Shown: one piece after another, positions 56,988 to 64,000 of the stretch
Position numbering within the stretch: position 1 is the first letter of the stretch
Layout of the letters: each line of letters starts with the position of its first letter
Assembly (NCBI GenBank): GCA_914767885.1
Contig: CAJZBQ010000024.1
Span: forward strand, 372,001-436,000
DNA length: 64,000 nt
Direction: 5' to 3'
Source: Blepharisma stoltei
Lineage: Eukaryota > Ciliophora > Heterotrichea > Heterotrichida > Blepharismidae
Notes under the pieces: generated by a model
Seen by the model: only the letters and a program-made list of their open reading frames with translations
Databases searched by the model: none
What the model was told of the DNA's origin: nothing
Made by a program: the position numbers and the translations under genes

Positions 56988-59900
56988 ATGTTTAAGTTGA
57001 TTTATTGACTTTTAGCAAGTGTCCTTGGCAGCTACATCGATCTTACACGAATTCCAATCACCAATCCGCCCCCTGAAGCAAGGCTATATCAAGCAATGGA
57101 CTATGACCCTAATACAAACTCATTAATAACGTTTGGAGGTGCCACAACTCCAGCAAATAAGTTTAATGATATATGGCAATACAGCTTCAACACTAGTCTC
57201 TGATCTCATCTAGAAGAAACATCCTCAGTTGCCCCAGGTATTTTATGACTCTCTCCCATAAAAAAAAATAAAAATGAGAAGTATTACTAATCTTTCGAAA
57301 AAAAAGTATCCATCAGCATAGCGGAAGGTAAGAAGATGCAAGAATGAGTCCTGCAGTTTTCATTGATGAAGCGTCAGGGATCTTTTATATGTTTGGAGGA
57401 TCTTCAGATTCTGGCCCTCAAAATGATTTATGGGCTTTCACCATCAGCACAATGAAAGTAACTTTCATATAGTGAAGCGCTGTAAAAACAACTGGCTCTC
57501 CAGATCCAAGAAGCTCTATGGGCTATACCAAATACTTACTCCCCCCCTCCGTGAGTGAACAAAAAAAAATTTTGTTCACTCACGGATGTGTTAATTTTGT
57601 TTTAAAAAAATTTATATATAAATTTTATAGAGATGCAACTAGCAGTGAGGATATTGAATTATCGCGTGAAATTGATGAAAGAAAGCCAGAAGGGAACGGT
57701 ACTGGGGAAAATATATCTGTTAAATGAACAAATGGATCTTACATGGGTCAGAACATGTGACAAGTGAGCAGAAATGATAAATTTCAGCGAACTGGAATTG
57801 CATAGGAAGGAAACTAAGACTGTAATCGAATCAAGGATAAGAAAAAATGCATGGCGTCAGCACGCAAGTAGAATTGAGACAGAAGTGAGAACGACAACGA
57901 GACTATTGGCTGCTCTAAATGACAATTATAGAGTGGAGTTATTAATGCAGCTACAAAAGTACGGAGTACTAGAAGGAATTGTTAGGAGAAATTTTAAGAT
58001 GCATGAAGTGGTGCTATATGATTTTAAATTTATTAGATGATTGAAGGAAAATCATGATGATGTAATGGTTGAAGCTGACAACTGTACAAAGAATTTTATT
58101 TACTTATTAGTGCGTAAAAAAGAGAGAAATGCTGGATCACAGCGATAATTCAAATAATAATAATAATAATAATAATATATATATATTTTATAAAAAAAAT
58201 ATTTTTTTCGAAATTTGAAAAAATCCTAATACGCAAAAATTGGAAAGCAAATATTAATTTATTTGTAAAATTTATGTTTTAAAAAGCAATTCGTTAAAAA
58301 TTAAACAGAATTAACACTAGATTTCATTATACTGATTATCACTTATATATCAAAAATTTTTTCCCGTAAAAAAAATTTTGTTCACTCACGGAGGGTGGGG
58401 TTTTTGGGCAAAAAATAGCGATTTTTCTAATGGTTTTGTTCACTTACGGAGGGGGAGTTAGACAGTTCTGGAATCCTTTATTTTGCTGTGTATGCAGGCA
58501 AAGGCTTAGCAGGGATTCTAAATACTCTTGAAATTCTAAACACAAGCACCATGAAATGAACCCTCATGCCGAACAATGGAGACTCTCCAATTGCTTTATT
58601 TTCCCCGAATATCCAATATTACGATGGATACATTTATATTGCTGGAGGAGACGACTATATCAATAGTATTTATAATACAAATTTTTACCGGTATGATATT
58701 GCTAATAAAAAATGAGAAGACATAACAAATCCTAGCGGAACTTATATATGCAGAAACCTAGGAAGCAGCTTTATTTATAATGGCGATTTTTATTTAATGT
58801 ATGGGTGAAGTGATGAACTGCAAGGGGATATTTCTGAGATTTCCAAAGTAAGCTTAACTGACCCAGATTTCAAATGAAGCACTGTAAGTGTAGTTAAAAA
58901 CGATGACCCTGCAATAATTCCAAGAGATTCTTATGGGTTTGCGTCGGATGGCAGCGCATTTTATATATTCGGAGGCTATTGCTCTGATGGGAACTTGAAT
59001 GATGTGGTGAAATTTGATGTAGCTCAGGACTCAATTTCTTATGCAAGTTTAGCGCTTATTAATGTAAGTCCATCAGCAAGATCTTATCATACAATGGAAG
59101 CTATTGAAGGGTTTCTCTATATTTTTGGAGGGGTTTATAAAGAAACAAGGCTTAATGATCTTTGGAAATTTGACCCTGAGACTGAAATTTGGGAGTCAAT
59201 TTCTTCCAAAGGAGTAGTCCCACCTGCAAGGTCTCATCATGCATCTGGGGCTCAAGGCAATGTGATGTTTATTTTTGGAGGAATTGATATTTCCGGCCAA
59301 TATTTAGACGATCTGTATCAGTTTGATGTTACTTCTAACACTTGGAAATTAATATCTCCTTCAACTACTAACATTCCTTCTGCTCGCTATGGTGCTTGCG
59401 CAGTGTACTCAATCCCAATTTTGTATATGCTGTGCTCACTCCCCCCATCCTTGATCGAACGATTGACTGTAAAAATTCCTAAAAGTTGGGGAAATTAACC
59501 CCCATCCTTGATTGAACGATTTTCAGATCATGACAATTTTTACATATATAAAAATATAATAGTTATCAAAAGCTTGGGAAGATGTACCTAATGAAGTTGT
59601 TTTCAGAGCTTTGAGGCGACAGAATGCTGCGGAATCAACCATCCGAAGTGTGATTAGCCATCAACTTAGGCTTAAAAACTCAATAATCTAATAAAATAGA
59701 GATTCTTTAAAATTTAAAAAAAAAAATTTAATTCAATAAGGAAAAAAAAAAATTTATACAATTTAAAAGGGTAACTAATAAATCAAAAATATTAAAAATT
59801 GGAATTTTATGAAATTTTATATATAAATTTTTTTTCCCAAAAAAATTTTTTTTAACCCCCATCCTTGATCGAACGATGGCGAGTCGTTTGATCAAGGATG

Positions 59901-62900
59901 GGGGGGAGTCAGTAAAGTAGTATTATTTAATATAAGCAAAATACAATGGAGCTTATATTATTTATATAAATTTTTTTATAATTAATGAGCAATAGTATAT
60001 ATATGGAGGCTACACCTTTTCATCAATTTCTAATGAGCTCTGGTCATATGACAGTGGATCAAACACCTATAGTCTGCTTTCATCTGAAGCTCCATATAAT
60101 TTATTTTTCCCACGATGTGCAGTTGACACCGATGGAACGAGCCTAATTGTGATGGGAGGAAAAACTGATGGAGACATGCCAGTCAGCAACATTTTTTCTT
60201 ATTCAATAAGTAAAAATACTTGGAAAACATTAAAAGTTCCTGAAGATTGGTTTCGAAATATGGGGGAAGGAGTTGTTGTTTATATAAGAGATTTCATTAT
60301 ATTTCTAGCAGGAGAGCAATGGGGGACTGATATAAAGGATTATGTGTATGCAATTGACATTGCGAATAATTACACTTATATCGATTATCCTCCTACTCCT
60401 GTTCATATTTTTAGTGCTGCCTATGCTTATTATAAAACTGACATATATATTCATGGGGGAGGCCTTGCTACAGGAATTTTTATGAGAAATTCTGTGCCTG
60501 TCAGCACTTTTTATAAAGTTAAAGTGGCGCAGTTTTGCAACCAAACATCTTGCCCTGCAATTTGCAGTCCGGGTTCCTATATAAGCAATGGTGGATGTGC
60601 AGCTTGCCCTGTTGGAAGCTATAATTATGAATTTGGCCAAAGCACATGCACTGAATGTCCTGAAGGAACCTACAACCCAAGCATAGGCTGCAATAACAGA
60701 AGAGAATGTTTTCCATGTCCAGAAGGAGAATACAATAATCTTATAGGCCAATCTCTGTGCAAAAAATGTCCTATTCATTACTTCTGCCCAACAGGAAGTT
60801 CAGAGCCATCAGAAAGCTCAGCTGTAATTTTGTCCACCTCAACACAGCCTAAAACTTACGAGTCAGACTCTTCTGAAGTCGATACAATCAACAACAACTA
60901 CTTATACAGCTGCTTAGCCCTCTTTGGACTTATCACAACCTTACTCCCCCTCCGTGAGCAAATAAAACCATTAGAAAAATAAACCCACCCTCCATGAGCA
61001 AATAAAAATTTTTTTAATAGAAAAAATTTTTATGGAAAAAAATTATGAAATATAAGAAATAATTAGTATAATGAAATCTCGAGCTAATCTTGTTTAATTT
61101 TAATAAATTGCGTTTTAAAACATAAAATTTTACAAATTAAATTGATATTTGATTCCCAATTTTTGCGAATTAGGATTTTTTTAAATTTCGAAAAAAAATT
61201 AATCCCCTCCGTGAGCGAGCAAGACCTTTGTTTTTCGCTCACGGAGGGGAGTTAGTAATCTGATCAAAAGATTTTCGCAATAAATTAAGAGGCTTTGACG
61301 AGTTCGATGAAAAACATAATATAGGACAAGATATTGTGCTGAGAAAATCCAAAAATCGATTTGGTGGCTATTTCACTATTGGGTATATTATTGGTGCTTC
61401 CTGATTTATATTTGCTAATATATCAAATTTTGTGTGAAATAACGTGAGTGAGACGAAGGCTTTGTTGCCATTAGTGGCTGTTGAGGACCAAGTAATAAGT
61501 TTTCTGGGTGATGTCACACTGGTTTCTTCATTTATTAGATATGGAGGGAAGTGCGCTAGTGACGAGGATGGGGCTTGCTTGTCTGAAGTAAAGGTCTCGA
61601 CGACTAATATAAAATCAAAAGGAAATTCTGTAACCTGTGTCATGGATAAAAGTAATAATTGCATTATTACTTTTACTTGTGATGACTGCGAAATCTTAAC
61701 TGGTGCTGAAGTGAACTTTGCTTTAGCTGAGTCTTTGAGCTTTGCTTCAGCGATTTTAGTTAATGTGACTTCATCTTCTTCTATTCCTGGAGCAATTAGT
61801 AATGAAGAAATTGGCCTTTCATCTTCTACAAATAAAGTACTTACTCTAATTAGAAAAATAAAACCAATTTTCGGCTGCAATATACGGCCAATACTGGTGG
61901 CCAGCTTAATATTTCCCCAAGTCTGGGATTATAAAGCTGACCACCATGGCCGTATACTCTGGAAATATTTGCAAGCACAATATTTTGATGCCTCCAGCAG
62001 CAGAGAATTAAAAAGCATACACAATTAGAGCTTAATAATTTAGTTAAATATACCCCATTTTATAGAGAGAGCTTAATAAAATGCTTATAGGAGAGTTAGA
62101 GGGTATGATCCATCCGTTTTTTATTTTTCAATGGTTCCATCACTATTCAGATCAGAAGTATCTAATTGGCCAAGCAATTTAACTGGTTACCATGTAGAAA
62201 TCACTGAAAACCCTACTCGTGGCTCTGAGTATTATACATATGAGCTGCCTTTCAGCTCAAATCTGAATTTAAGAGTTGTGCTAAATAAAAGCACAAATTG
62301 CTTAAGTACTGTTCGAAGTGCTAATCAAACTTGGTTGGTACTACTAACTCCCACCTCCGTGAACGAGCAGAATTTTTTTGTTCACTCACGGTGAGGGTCA
62401 ATTTTATTTTTAAATTTTTATAATAAATTTTATTGTAAATTTTTTTTTCGAATTTAAAATATCCCAATTCACGCGAATATTTATTTAATTTGTAAATTTA
62501 TGTTTTAAAATGCAATTTGTTCAATATTAAACAAGAGATTTCATTATACTAATTATACTTATATATCTAAATTTTTTTCATAAAAATTTTTGTTCGCACA
62601 CGGAGGGTGGGTTTTTGGTAATAAATGGGATTTTTCCAATGGTTTTGTTTACTCACGGCGGTGAAGGAGTAAGTGCTTTACTGGGCGCTGTTTTTGGGTG
62701 AAAAGATACAGTGCAAGGGATAATGAGCGCTATTGAGAAAAAACTTGTTTATGCCAAGGAAAAAATTGGCAAAAAACTAGAATTTGCTAAAAGAGCCCTT
62801 AAAACAAAGCATCTTGCTGATATCTTTGATTTGAGAAGAAGCAAAAAACTTGAGCCAGCCTTTAATTTAGATGAGTTAGATAAATCAGCAGTGCATGGAA

Positions 62901-62932
62901 AAACGTATGATAAGATACACACAGAAAGATAA
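56988..62932 (+). CDS. Kelch / Cys-rich / transmembrane protein, paralogue 3
   Basis: About 1149 residues after removal of six inserts and two 15-nt introns (57458-57472, and a first one rebuilt at 57238 plus 57319-57332). Starts MFKLIYWLLASVLGSYIDL (signal peptide with TGA-Trp). Blades: SLITFGGATTPAN, FYIFGGYCSDGN, LYIFGGVYKETRL, MFIFGGIDISGQ. Cys repeats: CSPGSYISNGGCAACPVGS, CPEGTYNPSIGCNN, CPIHYFCPTGSS. Membrane segments: YLYSCLALFGLITTL and FTIGYIIGASWFIF; the end is LLSALLGAVFGWKDT then a basic helix. It uses TGG for Trp more often than paralogue 2 in places. The codon count is exact after all removals. Confidence 0.82.
57239..57318. other. 80-bp IES splitting the first 15-nt intron
   Basis: TA at 57239-57240 and 57319-57320. 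After removal, G57238 plus TAGCGGAAGGTAAG forms a canonical 15-nt GT...AG intron at nearly the place of intron 1 in paralogues 1 and 2, giving SSVAPEDARMSPAV. Confidence 0.6.
57536..58457. mobile_element. Family 1 MITE (922 bp) expanded by an inner insertion
   Basis: TTA at 57536-57538 and 58458-58460. Hairpin at the left (CTCCGTGAGTGAAC/GTTCACTCACGGA), two inverted motifs at the right, so inverted orientation. About 540 bp in the middle is foreign (57627-58170). Removal gives YTKYL-DSSGILYFAVYAGKG. Confidence 0.85.
57627..58170 (+). mobile_element. Retroposon-like fragment with AAT tail inside the MITE
   Basis: Coding-like sequence in two frames: SSEDIELSREIDERKPEGNG up to about 57760, then WAEMINFSELELHRKETK through NCTKNFIYLLVRKKERNAG to TAA at 58146, with one shift between. 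An (AAT)n run follows at 58152-58176. Flanks are both AT-rich TATATAWATTTTATA, a possible target duplication. It looks like a 5'-truncated reverse-transcribed piece. Origin unknown. Confidence 0.55.
59424..59995. other. 572-bp IES with nested MITE in Kelch paralogue 3
   Basis: TA at 59424-59425 and 59996-59997. Ends TATATGCTGTGCTC and TATATACTATTGCTC (reverse complement of the right end) are imperfect inverted repeats. Removal gives IPILYIYGGYTFSS, matching IPILYIFGGMTTAG. The host IES was only about 100 bp before the MITE entered. Confidence 0.8.
59436..59908. mobile_element. Family 3 MITE (473 bp), TCA-flanked
   Basis: TCA at 59436-59438 and 59909-59911. Two motif copies at the left (CCATCCTTGATCGAACGATT; CCATCCTTGATTGAACGATT) and a hairpin at the right. 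Same as 5688-6211 but inverted. Confidence 0.88.
60941..61251. mobile_element. Family 1 MITE (311 bp) in a membrane helix of paralogue 3
   Basis: TTA at 60941-60943 and 61252-61254. Diverged motifs (CTCCGTGAGCAAATAAAACC). Removal gives LITTL-VIWSKDFRNKLRGF, aligned with ISIIISKDLRNELRK of paralogue 2. Confidence 0.85.
61841..62095. other. 255-bp IES with TTA-CTCT / AGAG-TTA ends
   Basis: TTA at 61841-61843 and 62096-62098. The inner sequence has its own inverted pair (GCCAATACTGGTGGCCAGC... with GCTGACCACCATGGCCGTA). Removal gives NKVL-RGYDPSVFYF, as NKIFRGYSPTTFYF in paralogue 2. Confidence 0.82.
62345..62669. mobile_element. Family 1 MITE (325 bp) in last membrane helix of paralogue 3
   Basis: TAA at 62345-62347 and 62670-62672. 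Hairpin at the left, diverged. Removal gives LVLL-SALLGAVFG, as LILLSAVLGAVFG in paralogue 2. Confidence 0.88.
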
Positions 62933-63105
62933 TTTAAAAAATATATGTATTTTTCGCATAAGCTCGTACCTTCAATCGTGCAAAAGCAATTTGTTTTATA
63001 TTGCACTATAAACTGAATTAATTGACAAATCTTAAATATTTTAAAAAAAAATTAAGATGTCTTTTAGCTTCATAATATTCTATCTAAAAACGTATAGTAA
63101 TTAAT

Positions 63106-63411
63106 TTAAGTAAACATAAAATGCTCAGGAACGTCTGTCATCATTTCCACTTCGTTATTCTCCTCACCAATTCCATAAAACTCTTCCAAAATTTTGTTAA
63201 GTTTTGGATTTCCTTCTCGTCCTCTCCTTCTCAATATTTCTTCAAAAATATCAATTCCTCCGAGTTCTTCAAATTTAGCAGCTGCAATATTTCTCCCATT
63301 TTCTTTTTTTTTCTCTCCAGCTTTCAATATATTATCAATTGCTGATATAACTACGCTATGCAGCTTTATATCTTCAATTTCAAATGAATCGACCAAATAT
63401 TCTAACGATGA
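63106..63411 (-). CDS. Importin-alpha, C-terminal part
   Basis: The minus strand encodes SLEYLVDSFEIEDIKLHSVV, ISAIDNILKAGEKKKENG, FEELGGIDIFEEILRRRGRE, KLNKILEEFYGIGEENNEVE and ends EHFMFT. This is the last ARM repeats and acidic C-terminus of importin-alpha, the nuclear localisation signal receptor (the acidic tail binds the export factor CAS). Upstream of SLEYL the frame is cut at a TGA by an element that runs beyond the window, so the rest of the gene lies outside. The family is identified from the ARM end pattern. Confidence 0.78.
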   Translation of the reverse strand, partial: SSLEYLVDSFEIEDIKLHSVVISAIDNILKAGEKKKENGRNIAAAKFEELGGIDIFEEILRRRGREGNPKLNKILEEFYGIGEENNEVEMMTDVPEHFMFT

Positions 63412-64000
63412 CCCCCCCCTCAATCTTCATGTCTATTGCAACAAAAATGCAATTTTTAAATATGAAATTTTATATAAAAAAAATAATAATTTTCATGTCT
63501 CTTGCAACAATTATATACATTAAAATGGCGACACGTGCCAACCTGCCCTCTTGGCGCAGCAGCCCAGACCTTATGGCTACAGCGAACTGGGACGAGCTTT
63601 GAGCCAAGAATCAGACGCAGGCTCAAGAAGTGTGTATCTGAGTAGGTTTTGGCTCTTTCCTGTTGTTGGAAATGGAGGTGCTCAACAACGTCCTTGGATC
63701 CGAGGACCCATGGGTATTCCTCTAACGAGAAACTGGAGTTTCAGCCCAGGCCACAGGGGGGAGCAGTCTTTTTCCTTAAATTTTTCCGTATTTTTAGCTA
63801 GATAAGTTTAATAAAATGGCGAGCGATAACAATAGCCATCCAAATCTCGATGAGAAGGTCATTGATACACCTACAGTAGCGCTGTTTTATGGCTTTTTTG
63901 AGAAACTCACCTAGAGAAAAATGCACTAATTTTTTTTATAAAAATGTTGTGTTGCAGCAGGCATGAAAGATTTTTTCGAAAAATTTTTGTTGCAATAGAC
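63409..64000. mobile_element. Family 6 element, cut by window edge
   Basis: Starts after TGA at 63409-63411 with CCCCCCCCTCAATCTTCATG. The motif GTCTATTGCAACAAAAATG at about 63430 is matched at the window end by its complement TTTTTGTTGCAATAGAC. A further copy (GTCTCTTGCAACAATT) lies at about 63499. The element contains a MATR-type copy. The outer right end is beyond the window. Confidence 0.7.
63520..63790 (+). mobile_element. MATR-type retroposon copy, 5' part
   Basis: Begins ATACATTAAAATGGCGACAC. Reads MATRANLPSWRSSPDLMATA, then NWDELWAKNQTQ (TGA as Trp), then frameshifted blocks matching WEVPENVLWIQGPMG of the 15.3-kb copy. A second ATAAAATGGCGAGCG start follows at about 63812, which may be another member. 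It lies inside the family 6 element. Confidence 0.65.

Noticed and set aside
63812-63900. New gene starting MASDNNSHPNLDEK
   Set aside because: Only about 30 codons before a stop, inside a mobile element and beside a MATR copy. More likely another element start.

Overview
The window looks like unprocessed germline (micronuclear) DNA of a heterotrich ciliate, most probably Blepharisma or a close relative. The basis is direct. (1) Conserved reading frames run through in-frame TGA, read as Trp, while TAA and TAG end genes. (2) Introns are 15 or 16 nt long, for example just after the ATG of ribosomal protein eL38. (3) Many genes with obvious homologues (beta-tubulin, HID1, Skp1-like, nucleoporin, Kelch proteins) are cut by inserts whose removal at a short repeated boundary (TA or TNA) restores the exact frame. 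These behave as internal eliminated sequences (IESs). Summed lengths after removal are divisible by three in every gene I reconstructed.

Layout. 1-10.9 kb: HID1 C-terminus, a small coiled-coil gene, Skp1, a two-HTH protein, a histidine phosphatase, an unrecognised propeller-like gene and a coiled-coil gene. 10.9-12.0 kb: nested short retroposons. 12.1-25.0 kb: compact and almost free of IESs, with an HSD10-type dehydrogenase, two E2 enzymes, a ubiquitin-like protein, Rab21-like GTPase, septin, RAD51C-like recombinase, FYVE protein and VDAC. 25.4-31.6 kb: one DOMON/cytochrome b561/cytochrome b5/flavoreductase gene spread over 6.2 kb by four inserts, one a 3.03-kb palindromic element. 33.6-43.1 kb: a B-box/TPR-like gene with three levels of nested inserts, a coiled-coil gene, beta-tubulin and a POM121-like FG nucleoporin. 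43.4-46.5 kb: small genes including a UBL + Tudor-knot fusion and eL38. 46.7-62.9 kb: three tandem paralogues of a secreted-type Kelch + Cys-rich + transmembrane protein, carrying very different insert loads. The right edge holds the C-terminus of an importin-alpha, cut by an element that runs off the window.

Mobile content. At least six MITE-like families share one architecture: an 18-25 bp terminal motif repeated several times inside the element, with a self-complementary hairpin at one end, flanked by TNA. Family 1 (motif CTCCGTGAGYGAACA) has eleven copies here, family 2 (TTTAAATTGRAACA) four and family 3 (CCATCCTTGATCGAACG) three. A separate class of short (about 430-550 bp) retroposon-like elements has tetra- or pentanucleotide tails and 11-14 bp target duplications. 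Two of these sit inside Kelch exons without any TA boundary. Palindromic hairpin IESs and a 165-bp satellite inside the 3-kb element complete the picture.

Limits: all joins are inferred from the reading frame and paralogue comparison. I had no macronuclear sequence, RNA data or database search.
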